Notes under the pieces: generated by a model
What the model saw: only the letters and a program-made list of their open reading frames with translations
Database searches by the model: none
What the model was told of the DNA's origin: nothing
Translations under genes and position numbers: made by a program
Source: Sulfuracidifex metallicus DSM 6482 = JCM 9184
GTDB taxonomy: Archaea; Thermoproteota; Thermoprotei_A; Sulfolobales; Sulfolobaceae
NCBI GenBank assembly: GCA_032834875.1
Contig: CP135238.1
Location: forward strand, 1,060,011-1,124,010
Length of the DNA: 64,000 bases
Direction of reading: 5' to 3'
In this document: piece by piece, positions 46,501 to 56,127 of the stretch
How positions within the stretch are numbered: the first letter of the stretch is position 1
Layout: every line of letters begins with the position of its first letter

Positions 46501-49272
46501 AAACCAATCTAAGTTAGAGATCCTAGAGGGCGAATATATGATATACTCCCCCCCAAAAAACAAGACTATCTTTTGAGATCCTAGAGGGGAACCCCCAAAT
46601 ATAAAGAAAAACCAGAGTAGATCCTAAAAATTACTTTGTAGAGATCCTTAGAGGGCTTGAAACTCTCCGTTGCCGTCATCAGAGAGAAGAAAGACGTCGA
46701 CGTTTGTAGAGATCCTTAGAGGGCTTGAAACATAAGGACATGAAAGAACGTGAACTACCCCGTCCGTGTTTGTAGAGATCCTTAGAGGGCTTGAAACACC
46801 CCCTAAGATAAAAGAGATAGCTTTCTTGTATCCAGTTTGTAGAAATCCTTAGAGGGCTTGAAACCGGTGATACCAACGCAAAATCGAGGAGAAAGTTTTA
46901 GTTTGTAGAAATCCTTAGAGGGCTTGAAACCCAGTATCAAGTTCTTATTATATCCGGTTTTCTCCAGTTTGTAGAAATCCTTAGAGGGCTTGAAACTAGA
47001 AGATCCTCCGTTGAAACTACCGATTGGGTTCGGTTTGTAGAAATCCTTAGAGGGCTTGAAACCTAGGATCCCTACTCTCTTCCCTTTCTGAAAAGTTTGT
47101 AGAGATCCTTAGAGGGCTTGAAACTGTATTTTTCTTTTTTCTCATCTAGTTTTCCTTTCATGTTTGTAGAAATCCTTAGAGGGCTTGAAACGTATATAAA
47201 GAGAAATACTACGTTACACTTAAAATCTGGTTTGTAGAAATCCTTAGAGGGCTTGAAACAAGCCACCACGAAAGTGGTGGCTACAGCCAAAATTTCGTTT
47301 GTAGAAATCCTTAGAGGGCTTGAAACTATTCAAAGTCCTTACGGTAATCCCCAGGCTCTCTGAGATGTTTGTAGAAATCCTTAGAGGGCTTGAAACGGTG
47401 AGACAGAATGAGTGATCTAGAATATATCAAACAGTTTGTAGAGATCCTTAGAGGGCTTGAAACTTTAATACTTTGGCATAAGGCTTTGTTCTAATACTAG
47501 TTTGTAGAGATCCTTAGAGGGCTTGAAACGAAAAGGAAAAGAACCAGAAACCTCTCCTTCTCGAAAGTTTGTAGAGATCCTTAGAGGGCTTGAAACAATT
47601 TCATGTTTTTCATTCTTGCCTCACCTTAGACAAGTTTGTAGAGATCCTTAGAGGGCTTGAAACGAACATGTACCCACATACTCATTTTTGAAATACCCAT
47701 GTTTGTAGAGATCCTTAGAGGGCTTGAAACAAACCAATTCAATTCTAATATCTGCGTGTTTAGGCATGTTTGTAGAGATCCTTAGAGGGCTTGAAACCTG
47801 CTTATGTTCGTATGGGCGATGTACCTAGCTGAGTTTGTAGACATCCTTAGAGGGCTTGAAACAAATTTTCAGGCAAAGAAAGGAGATAATTTAAAGCTGT
47901 TTGTAGAGATCCTTAGAGGGCTTGAAACACCCACTTTTCAGGATAAAAACTGCGAGTTTCAACTTGTTTGTAGAGATCCTTAGAGGGCTTGAAACTGAAT
48001 ATGCAGTTCAGAGAATTGTTAGACAGTTCTGTTTGTAGAGATCCTTAGAGGGCTTGAAACACGCTCAAGCTTGTTCCGCAGAGAGTGTTCACTAAATGTT
48101 TGTAGAGATCCTTAGAGGGCTTGAAACTTTAAAATGGTGTCGTCAATAATATCAACATCGCGAAGTTTGTAGAGATCCTTAGAGGGCTTGAAACTTTCAT
48201 CGTCCCTTTCTTCGTGAACGCCCTACCACGTTTGTAGAGATCCTTAGAGGGCTTGAAACGGAAATTCTTCCCATTTCATATGTTGACAGTCCTTTAGTTT
48301 GTAGAGATCCTTAGAGGGCTTGAAACTATGATCTAAAAGAAAAGAAAATGGTTGTATCGATAAGTTTGTAGAGATCCTTAGAGGGCTTGAAACCAAATCA
48401 TTTTTTCATCGTCATACACAATAATCTGCCCAGTTTGTAGAGATCCTTAGAGGGCTTGAAACATAAAAAAATAGAAATAACTTTACCAACAGTCTTCTAG
48501 TTTGTAGAGATCCTTAGAGGGCTTGAAACCAAATCATTTTTTCATCGTCATACACAATAATCTGCCCAGTTTGTAGAGATCCTTAGAGGGCTTGAAACAT
48601 AAAAAAATAGAAATAACTTTACCAACAGTCTTCTAGTTTGTAGAGATCCTTAGAGGGCTTGAAACAGTTTCCTAGGGGGAAGCCTATCTAGTGCTCTTCT
48701 TCTGTTTGTAGAGATCCTTAGAGGGCTTGAAACGCCTACATACATTACCAACTCTCTGTCGAAGGACCTAGTTTGTAGAGATCCTTAGAGGGCTTGAAAC
48801 AGAAGCTCTGGAAATTCAATGTTTCCGTCGTTAGTGGTTTGTAGAGATCCTTAGAGGGCTTGAAACAGAGAAATCTATCTCTATCGGGACTACGTCCTCA
48901 TCGTTTGTAGAGATCCTTAGAGGGCTTGAAACTCGAAATATTTCATAAATAAAAAATAGAAAGAAGAAAAGGGTTTGTAGAAATCCTTAGAGGGCTTGAA
49001 ACTCAGAAAAGGACCAGGGAATGAGATAGGCCTCTAAGATGGGTTTGTAGAAATCCTTAGAGGGCTTGAAACTGAGAAAGGGGCGAAGGATAGAGAAAGA
49101 ACCGCCAAGTTTGTAGAAATCCTTAGAGGGCTTGAAACAAGAATCTGTATTTGTAATTGCGGGGGCAATACCCCCAGTTTGTAGAAATCCTTAGAGGGCT
49201 TGAAACACGTAGTCGTCGCTGAACATCGTCCCGCTCATCATCGTTTGTAGAAATCCTTAGAGGGCTTGAAAC
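43597..49272 (+). CRISPR. CRISPR array 2 (about 75 recognisable repeats)
   Basis: The repeat gtttgtagagatccttagag + ggcttgaaac is the reverse complement of the array 1 repeat. Transcription is rightward, and the repeat ends in cttgaaac. Spacers are about 35-45 bases. The stretch 45596-46650 is strongly degenerate. A variant with A at repeat position 10 (tagaaatcc) clusters at about 46834-47395 and in the last five repeats. Two units are duplicated in tandem (48364-48499 and 48500-48635). The last repeat overlaps the 3' end of the gene at 49257. ORFs translated across the array are artefacts. Confidence 0.98.
45596..46650 (+). repeat. Degenerate block within array 2
   Basis: Here repeats are broken, shortened or fused (for example tgttgtagagatccagaggg at 45597 and gtagagatcctagaggctta near 46265). 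A few intact repeats remain (46026, 46096, 46355, 46423). Spacer lengths are irregular. It looks like genuine decay or a local assembly error. Confidence 0.8.
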
Positions 49273-50192
49273 GAGACCTCCTCCATGATTTGCGGGATCT
49301 CCAATTCCATACTATTGCTCAGGAATACGACTACTGCATCTCCCTTCCAGAAGCCTTGCTTTACCTGAGTAAATGATGATATTTCCTGTCCATTCACATA
49401 AATAGGATATCCCTTATCATAATGACTGAAGGAGTAACCGGAAAGTATAGTACCGGTGTAGTTAACTTCAGTATAAACTACGCTCATGTTAGATTGTCCT
49501 TCATAAGTGAGAACCCAATATTCCCCCTTCACGTTAACTTTAGTATGTATTGAGGCTGAATTTAAGGCTGTCCCATTAACGAAAAGAATACCGGATGGAT
49601 AGAATCCCTTCACCGCTGGAGCTAAAGATAAATTGTACTCCTCCTGCATAGGTAAAGAAAGTGCGTGTAACGCTCCTTCGTAAAGGATACCCGTTCCTTT
49701 GTAAACTGAAATACATAAGTTAGTAGAACCTGGTAAATACTGAAAAGCAACTCCATATCCGTCTAAGATACCGAAGGTTGTAGAGAAGTTCGAAGTGAAG
49801 TTTTCGAAAAGTACGAGTCCGCTCTGTAATTCCTTAAAAGTTGGGCCGAAACCTGACGTTGTGTTAACAACTATTTTACCTGAGATCTGGCTTCCATTCT
49901 CTACTACCATGATCTCAGTGGAGCCTAGCTTGGAAGAGAACTGCGAGAAGAGAGCTCCTGCAATCCCCGAGTTCAGCTCATTAAGGGGGAGCCCTTGTAT
50001 CACAGTCCCTAGCTGGTAAAAAGCTTGGGTGAAATTATTGAATTGACCCTCGGCTATTACAGGAATCTGGACCATCTTCTGAGGGACTACGTTATTAACA
50101 GTGGTTGAAGAAGGAGAAGACACGTAAGCTAAAGAGGCTGTAACTACAAACAATATGATGATCACAGCCACATCAATTGGCTTTATTGGCAT
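49257..50192 (-). CDS. Membrane-anchored extracellular protein, 3' end inside last CRISPR repeat
   Basis: The 311-residue protein has an N-terminal signal anchor (VAVIIILFVVTASLAYVSS, about 8-26) and a long external domain rich in N-glycosylation sequons. Its last residues SFQAL and the stop codon are encoded by the terminal CRISPR repeat. The natural C-terminus has therefore probably been lost or replaced. It follows an ABC-2 permease gene by 137 bp and may be its accessory extracellular subunit. I do not recognise the family. Confidence 0.65.
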   Translation of the reverse strand: MPIKPIDVAVIIILFVVTASLAYVSSPSSTTVNNVVPQKMVQIPVIAEGQFNNFTQAFYQLGTVIQGLPLNELNSGIAGALFSQFSSKLGSTEIMVVENGSQISGKIVVNTTSGFGPTFKELQSGLVLFENFTSNFSTTFGILDGYGVAFQYLPGSTNLCISVYKGTGILYEGALHALSLPMQEEYNLSLAPAVKGFYPSGILFVNGTALNSASIHTKVNVKGEYWVLTYEGQSNMSVVYTEVNYTGTILSGYSFSHYDKGYPIYVNGQEISSFTQVKQGFWKGDAVVVFLSNSMELEIPQIMEEVSFQAL

Positions 50193-50329
50193 ATTGAAGA
50201 TAATGCAGTCACGTTTTAAAAAAAGGTGATAAAACGCATATCACACGAAGACATGGAAAAAGTAACTCGTGTAAGTTAAGAAAAAAAGATAAGCCTAAAT
50301 AACTGTAAAAATGCGTCCAATTAAGAAAG

Positions 50330-51175
50330 TCAGGTAACCTTCTTTGGAATGTCTCTTCGAAGGAATGAGATGTAACCGATGGCTGCAGGTATTGAAGAGT
50401 AACCGAAGATAGACACTGCAGCTTGTGCAGTTGTACCTTGGCCTATGGGGAAAACCGATAGGAAGTTAAGAAGGAGGTAAACGTTAGGTATATGCTGTGC
50501 TATGAAGAAGGGTAACTCTTCAGCTCCCCAGCTGGGTAAGTATTGTGCGTAGCCGTAGTAAGTTGGGTCTTTCAGAATGGTAGCCACGAAAATGAGGATT
50601 GTGGTAACCAGTATTGATCCTATTAGGATGGAGCTAGAAAGTAGGAAAGCTAGGGAGCTTTTCCTCAACATCTCTCCCAGAGCGAACGCTATAGAGTAGA
50701 AAGTCACAGCAGAGAGTATTACACTACCCACTACAAGGGGAATGAAGTTAACATATTCCTGAGCCCCGAAAAAGGAGTATGAGAAACCTATTGAAAGTGC
50801 TACCATGAGTAAATAGATGAGGAGTACGAGAATAAACCCACCAATGAACTTTCCTGTAATGAAGGTCATCCTAGTGATTGGCTTCGTCATAAAGAAGTCT
50901 ACAGTACCTTGTTCATACTCTTCACTCATTGAACCAGAAGATATAGAGATAGCTATAAAGTGAAGCAACAAGGACTGTGGGAGAAGAATTCCCACCAACC
51001 AGAGGTAAGGATGAAATGGATCAAGAAGCGATGCTACCCTTGATGTACCAGCGTACTCCAGAAGCAAGTAGATCCCTACTTCGAATACCAGCGTAATAGA
51101 AACTAGGGATATAACCTTCCTCCTGGCTACTGCCCTCTTTATTTCATAGACTATAACCTTGTCCAGGAGTGCCAT
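50330..51175 (-). CDS. ABC-2 type permease
   Basis: The ATG at 51175 gives 281 residues starting MALLDKVIVYEIKRAVARRK, the usual cytoplasmic lead-in; the longer frame to 51229 lacks support. Six membrane helices surround the ABC-2 motif QGTVDFFMTKPITRMTFITG (about 91-110). No ATP-binding gene is adjacent: downstream is the extracellular protein and then CRISPR array 2, upstream an unrelated gene. Its ATPase may be elsewhere or have been lost. Confidence 0.8.
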   Translation of the reverse strand: MALLDKVIVYEIKRAVARRKVISLVSITLVFEVGIYLLLEYAGTSRVASLLDPFHPYLWLVGILLPQSLLLHFIAISISSGSMSEEYEQGTVDFFMTKPITRMTFITGKFIGGFILVLLIYLLMVALSIGFSYSFFGAQEYVNFIPLVVGSVILSAVTFYSIAFALGEMLRKSSLAFLLSSSILIGSILVTTILIFVATILKDPTYYGYAQYLPSWGAEELPFFIAQHIPNVYLLLNFLSVFPIGQGTTAQAAVSIFGYSSIPAAIGYISFLRRDIPKKVT

Positions 51176-51539
51176 GGATAGAGTAGTTAAAACATGGATT
51201 AAAAATATCTGTCGCGTTGATCTTAACAAACGAAAGAGAAGGCACTGAGAGACAAGGGAATTAGGAAAAAAAGAATAGAAGTCCCTCGTGCAGTCTATTT
51301 CGGAATAAGTTGCAAAGCTATGATGGCAGTATACACGAACTCAAAATGAACTTTTGGTAGCTTACCCAATGCTGTGAGAACTACCCCGCCCTTACGGAAG
51401 GGGTTTTCTCCCCCCCTTAACCCTCGTTAAGATAAACAATATGCTATATATATCTACACGTAAGGGAAAGATGTGGAAATAGATATAACGTTGCATTTAT
51501 TTTTCAAAACATGAATTTGCACGAAACTCCTGCTCAGAA
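51176..51539. other. Intergenic with IS-end-like sequence
   Basis: The 364 bp hold an IS200/IS605-type end at 51378-51425 and AT-rich sequence. No gene was seen. Confidence 0.45.
51378..51425 (+). repeat. IS200/IS605-type end sequence, solo copy
   Basis: It reads gagaactaccccgccctta then cggaaggggttttctccccc and ccttaaccc. It shares its first half with the tnpB-linked unit and its last half (ccccccttaaccc) with the copy that truncates the Nudix gene. Confidence 0.55.
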
Positions 51540-52100
51540 CTACTTCAAGAAGCTCGACTTGTACTGCTCCACTTTCCCTTTGAATCCGTCAAATATTGTC
51601 TTAGCCTCAGGTTTAATTTTGTGGCACTTTATGAACTTCTCTACTTCCTCCTTCATTGAATTTGCCTTTATGAAGAGCTCTTTATCGTTGAGTGTTATCG
51701 CGTTTTGAAGATAAGAGATTCCCAAGACAGAAGCCAAATGAACGTATCGCTCTGGTTCCTTCTCCTTATCAACTTTTGATATCTTTCCCTCCAATTCCCT
51801 AAGGAAGGACTGAGGAATTATTGTTTGTTTCTCCAAGGTAAGTGAGGAGCTTATTGAAGGAGTTAGCATTCCCTTAGTTATGAGGACTTTCCTCATTAAA
51901 GCAGACAAGGCTGAGAATGAAATTATCAAGGACAAGGTATAGGTAGCTACGTTTTCTACTCCAGACAGTCCTAACATGGACGATAATTCCTCAACTCCAA
52001 GGGAAATTAGAAGGGATGGTATTGCTACTATAATAAGGGTATAGCTGAACCACTTGCTCCATGATATATTCCTCATGCTCATTGATGAACTTTTATTCAC
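51540..52100 (-). CDS. Membrane protein with two helices and helical cytosolic tail
   Basis: The 186-residue protein has two hydrophobic helices (about 16-34 and 48-66) followed by about 110 charged, helical residues. The tail contains SFLRELEGKISKVDKEKEPE and a repeated helix-turn pattern. There is no catalytic signature. The stop overlaps nothing, and the gene is monocistronic in a region of relics. Confidence 0.55.
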   Translation of the reverse strand: MNKSSSMSMRNISWSKWFSYTLIIVAIPSLLISLGVEELSSMLGLSGVENVATYTLSLIISFSALSALMRKVLITKGMLTPSISSSLTLEKQTIIPQSFLRELEGKISKVDKEKEPERYVHLASVLGISYLQNAITLNDKELFIKANSMKEEVEKFIKCHKIKPEAKTIFDGFKGKVEQYKSSFLK

Positions 52101-52301
52101 AAATAATATATGCTGATTGAAGTCTTTAAAACTGTCTTTCTCTATTATTCTTGAAAAAGTTAATTTTTAGACAAATAAAAGAGTGCAATAATAATTTACA
52201 GGATAAGTGGAAAGTACTGGTATCAGGTTTGAGGTACAACAGAGAGATTTTTACATGTAAACTATGGTTGATCAGAACGATTTCATGGTTAGCCATAGAT
52301 C

Positions 52302-52756
52302 ATAACTTTCCATTGAACGTACGAGAATCGAGAAATTTGAGGTATTTACTTTCCGTGAGATGTAGAGTTTTATGAGGGTCCTCCAAGGTTTTACCAGTCA
52401 TGTCAGATACCTTATTTTCTATTTGTGTTACAATCGCATTTACCTTCCTCCTCTCTTCCATGAACTAATAGCCACCTTGGGCTCTCTGGTAAGTACCTTC
52501 TTATGAGGAGAACGGCTAAACCAAGGGTCGCGCCTATGGCGAAGGATAGACGCCAGCCTAGATCTATTGGAAATATTGCTGGATTCAGCAAGAAGAGAGA
52601 TAGAGCTGATCCGACCATTGTTCCTACCCACTAACTTCCGTTAATAGCCAGATCTACCCATCCCCTTACACGTGCAGGTATAAGCTCGTCTATTGCTGAG
52701 TTTATGGCTGAGTATTCCCCTCCTATTCCCAATCCAGTTATCACCCTGAAATTACT
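52302..52756 (-). pseudogene. MFS transporter fragment with stop codon and frameshift
   Basis: From 52756 leftward the minus strand encodes [20 protein letters not shown], then [14 protein letters not shown], a TAG at 52631-52633, WVGTMVGSALSLFLLNPAIF, and YLPESPRWLLVHGREEE. After a one-base shift near 52440 it continues RKVNAIVTQIENKVSDMTGK. This is the middle third of a sugar-type MFS protein (the G-G-E-Y and PESPRWL motifs are clear). Both ends are missing. Confidence 0.75.
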
Positions 52757-52937
52757 AAACTATATTATATATATTCGGAAGTTTTGTTTCAGTTTACTTA
52801 ATATTTAGAAAAAGTGAAATAGACACGAAATTTCGAGGGATACTAATCGAGTTCGTAAAAAGATGATAAAAAATAGGGAAGTTACATGACAAATCTTAAG
52901 CAAAATCCTTTTAATATATGAAAAGTAGTATATGTAT

Positions 52938-53099
52938 ATGGCAAACAAAGTAAAAGATAAGATAAAGGATACAACGAAATCAGTGGAAAAGAAAGCTGAA
53001 AAAGCAGGAGAGAAAGTAAAGGAAGAAACGAAAAAAGCAGGAGAGAAAGTAAAGGAAGAAACGAAAAAAGCAGTACCTAAGAGAGATGATAGAAAATAG
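52938..53099 (+). CDS. Small highly charged helical protein, LEA-like
   Basis: A 53-residue frame begins at ATG 52938; an in-frame ATG two codons earlier is also possible. It encodes ANKVKDKIKDTTKSVEKKAE followed by two identical KAGEKVKEETK units (33-bp tandem duplication) and AVPKRDDRK. The Lys/Glu/Ala/Thr 11-residue periodicity resembles LEA group 3 stress proteins. A TATA-like element (ttttaatata, about 52910) lies just upstream. Too short for many gene callers, but composition and promoter are convincing. Confidence 0.65.
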   Translation: MANKVKDKIKDTTKSVEKKAEKAGEKVKEETKKAGEKVKEETKKAVPKRDDRK

Positions 53100-53259
53100 T
53101 TATGCCTCTAATTAAATTGAATTAATTTTTTATTACATTAAATTTTTGTTAAATAATTTAGATCTATTCTATATTGATAGCTTTTATCTATTTTAGAGCT
53201 AATGTTTTTTATGGTAATTCATTCTTCTTTGCAACTAGATAAAAATCATAAAGTATATT

Positions 53260-53607
53260 TTATTTATGACTTTCTAGGAACCAATAGATAAGGTAGCCTA
53301 TAATTCCGTAAAATACGTGGCCAAGAACGTAGGTAATATCTATCTTAACTGGAAACACTAGGAGATGTATGGGAAGGCTAAACAGTGCTAAGGTTGAGGA
53401 TCCTACCATAATACCTAAAATCAGGTTAGAGGTAAAGGATACTGTGAAAATAATAGTTGATGCTATCAAGTGTAGAACTATACCCAAAGGGATTGAAGAT
53501 ATCCTCGTTATATGATAGGAAATTACCGCAAACACGTTAAGAGAGTTTAGGTAGAAAATTACGTCAAACAGACCAGCCAGAAACCCTGAAACCAAAAGTC
53601 TTAGCAT
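53260..53607 (-). CDS. Small membrane protein
   Basis: The 115-residue protein has four hydrophobic helices with Gly and Ser but few charged residues. It starts MLRLLVSGFLAGLFDVIFYL. There is no known motif. A TATA-like stretch lies before the ATG at 53607. Confidence 0.5.
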   Translation of the reverse strand: MLRLLVSGFLAGLFDVIFYLNSLNVFAVISYHITRISSIPLGIVLHLIASTIIFTVSFTSNLILGIMVGSSTLALFSLPIHLLVFPVKIDITYVLGHVFYGIIGYLIYWFLESHK

Positions 53608-53860
53608 GAGGAGATATGATAGATATTGGTTAAACCCTTTTCTATTCTCTATTTCGTTAACTTTACAGTTTCATCAATACAGGATAATTTAGGATTATAT
53701 ATATAAAAAGTTTACTTTAAAATAGTAGCTAATATTATTAAGAATAACAAACAAAAGTGAATATATATGTATATGTTAAAGATGAAGATAACTATAAAAT
53801 ATCTATTAAAATTTTTAAAAAATTAATTTAAGAATTTATTCTTATACACAAAATAGTATT

Positions 53861-54109
53861 TTAACCCCAGCTGTATCCTCCCGAAGATCCTGAAGAAGTA
53901 CTAGAACTGGAAGAGGTTGATGTAGATGAACTACTCTGGCTATTAGAAGCGCTGCTAGAACTGGAACCTACAGTACTAGAACCTCCATATGAAGGAGAAG
54001 TCTGCATTTGAGACGTAGAGTGGGATATTCCCGCTATCACTACTATACCTATTGCAATTAGTGCAATAGCTACTAACCCTCCTATTAAGACTTTCTTATC
54101 AAGCTTCAT
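53861..54109 (-). CDS. Membrane-anchored serine-rich protein
   Basis: An 82-residue protein: short basic start, one membrane helix (VLIGGLVAIALIAIGIVVIA, 7-26), then about 50 residues almost entirely Ser with Thr, Gly and Gln, ending YSWG. It is probably a heavily glycosylated surface protein. Low complexity prevents family assignment. Confidence 0.55.
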   Translation of the reverse strand: MKLDKKVLIGGLVAIALIAIGIVVIAGISHSTSQMQTSPSYGGSSTVGSSSSSASNSQSSSSTSTSSSSSTSSGSSGGYSWG

Positions 54110-54455
54110 TAATCCTCTTTACTGACGGTAATTATATATTGTTTTTCCCAAATTTCTTTCAAAATGTAATATAAAGGTTCATCTATAGCAAGATGATTCT
54201 GACCTATTCTCCAACGAGGAGGTGGTTTTCCCTCATCAGTTCATTATTACATCTTTTAGCGAGACAGTGGAGAGGTTCAGGGAATTCCTTCATTTAGATT
54301 CGTCATAGCAATAACGTCAGGATAGCTCTTACAAAACTGCATTTAGAACAGGAAAATCTCTATGTAATGTCTCTATCAGCTTTACACTACACTTAGGACA
54401 AGACGTGAAACTATACGCTAGATTAATATGTTCTATTAAAATTTCTTATTAGATA
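54110..54455. other. Intergenic with possible coding relic
   Basis: The plus strand at about 54190-54307 reads DLFSNEEVVFPHQFIITSFS and ETVERFREFLHLDSS before a stop. This looks protein-like, but I recognise no family and there is no start signal. Otherwise AT-rich. Confidence 0.3.
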
Positions 54456-55499
54456 TTATCTCTTTGAGTATGATTGTAGTAAAGGTATTAAAATTGCTAT
54501 AAGTGGAGGGATTACAGAATCGTAAAAGTATATGCCGTGAAATGAGCTAGTAACTTCATAGACTCCATAAACCATTAAACCTGAATTTATGATAGAAAGA
54601 ATATATCCTATTCCTCTCTTATAAAATGGAAATATTATAGAGGGAATTAATACACTTATAAATAAGGCAGTAAATGAAGGTGCAGTAGTTATAGAATAAA
54701 ATAATTTATAATTGATAATACTAATAGATGTAAATAAAATAACAAGAAGTGGAATTATATAGTTTCTTATGATTTGTCTAACTCCTATAAAATTAAAAAG
54801 GTTATGTAAAGCCTTGTATTCTACTAAAATTAAGGAAAAGTCAGATATCGCAGAAAGTTCTAGAACGATATTTGAAGGCATAAAGAATCCTCCTACAACT
54901 AATAGAAATGAAGAAATAAGGAAGGCATAAATTACCACGTTTGCGTATTTTCTTTCACCTTTTAAATAAGTGGTAAGGGTAAGGCATATGAGAAGGAGCG
55001 AGGAGGACAGAATATTGGAAAAAAGATAACTGGGTTCTTCAGAATTAAAGTTTACAGAAAAGTTCCATGTTATAGGTATAGAAAGTAATAACTGGACAGC
55101 AGCTGTACCAATTAGTACGAGATATACAAAATCAGTTAGTACAAGAATAGATGTTATAATAGGCAATAAAATAGTGAGTAAATAACTATAAAGGATAGGC
55201 AGATTTAAAACATAAAAGCTAATATAATCTGCTGTATACACTATATAAAGAAAATAGCTAAGTACCCAAGTATAGATTTGAATCTTTCCAAGAGTTGGAG
55301 ATATCTTGAAAGAATATGAATAAAGACCACCTTCATTCCAATCGAACTTTATATAATAATATATCATTGCCGTCAAACTTGCCATAGGAACTATTGATAT
55401 TACAGAAACCAAAGGATTCTCATGGGAAACTTCAAGAATCAAAGGGGCAGATGAGTTAATTGCAAAAGCCATCAGCATAATTCTATTAACTTTTAGCAT
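54456..55499 (-). CDS. Polytopic membrane transporter, APC-like
   Basis: The 347-residue protein has about ten membrane segments. GGLYSYSFKISPTLGKIQ (about 57-74) resembles the helix-2/3 region of amino acid-polyamine-organocation permeases (GG-Y-x-Y). It is somewhat shorter than the usual 430-500 residues and more AT-rich than the flanking genes. Function is inferred weakly. Confidence 0.5.
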   Translation of the reverse strand: MLKVNRIMLMAFAINSSAPLILEVSHENPLVSVISIVPMASLTAMIYYYIKFDWNEGGLYSYSFKISPTLGKIQIYTWVLSYFLYIVYTADYISFYVLNLPILYSYLLTILLPIITSILVLTDFVYLVLIGTAAVQLLLSIPITWNFSVNFNSEEPSYLFSNILSSSLLLICLTLTTYLKGERKYANVVIYAFLISSFLLVVGGFFMPSNIVLELSAISDFSLILVEYKALHNLFNFIGVRQIIRNYIIPLLVILFTSISIINYKLFYSITTAPSFTALFISVLIPSIIFPFYKRGIGYILSIINSGLMVYGVYEVTSSFHGIYFYDSVIPPLIAILIPLLQSYSKR

Positions 55500-56127
55500 T
55501 TTATATATTATATTTCAGAATGACTTTTAAAAATTTTTCCAAAATCTTTTGTAGAGATAGCAGTTTAACAATGCTTCACTTAAGGAGGGTAATACGAATT
55601 GATTGTTTAGTATATATCTAACTCTTTAGATGTAAAGCCATAATCCTAACAAGGAAACATCGTGGAGATTATCCATGATAGCCTAAACTACTATAAAGGA
55701 AATTCTCATTACTTCAAAGGTTGCCACTCACTCCCATGATATGACGTTGTAGTGTTCAAGGTATATATCACAAGATCAGAAGGGTCAGCCTTCCTTAGCA
55801 TTATAATATCTCATATCATGATTAACGCCGTCTACACAACTGGACGTGGTCTTAGGTGGGAAATATGATCCTCAAGCGAATTTTATCTCGATCCTCATTA
55901 TTCATCTACTTACCGTTTCGGATACGGTACAAAGACAGTTTGGAAGTTAAACAATATATATCATCTATTCATGTTTCTTGCTATAATAAGTAAAATACAA
56001 CAAGAAGAATCTCTGTATAAAAACTAAAATGTATAGTTTATATCAAATGTCTTTCACACTTCAAGTGAACTCATTAACTTTTCCAGTTCCTCAATGCTTT
56101 TCATCTTCTGTTCCAAACTATTACAAA
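55500..56127. other. Intergenic, possible relic
   Basis: The 628 bp contain one frame (about 55661-56027) of some 120 codons interrupted only by TGA at about 55738 and 55866. The encoded text is not recognisable. The promoter of the exported protein gene lies near 56090-56127. No intact gene was seen. Confidence 0.3.

Noticed and set aside
45042-47290. Four small open frames inside array 2
   Set aside because: Same repeat-derived peptides on either strand; products of the array, not genes.
54190-54307. Protein-like stretch in the gap before the APC-like gene
   Set aside because: Only about 35 codons, no start, no recognised family.
55661-56027. Long plus-strand frame interrupted by two TGA codons
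   Set aside because: Encoded text is not similar to anything I know, and AT-rich spacer DNA can give such frames by chance; left as a possible relic.
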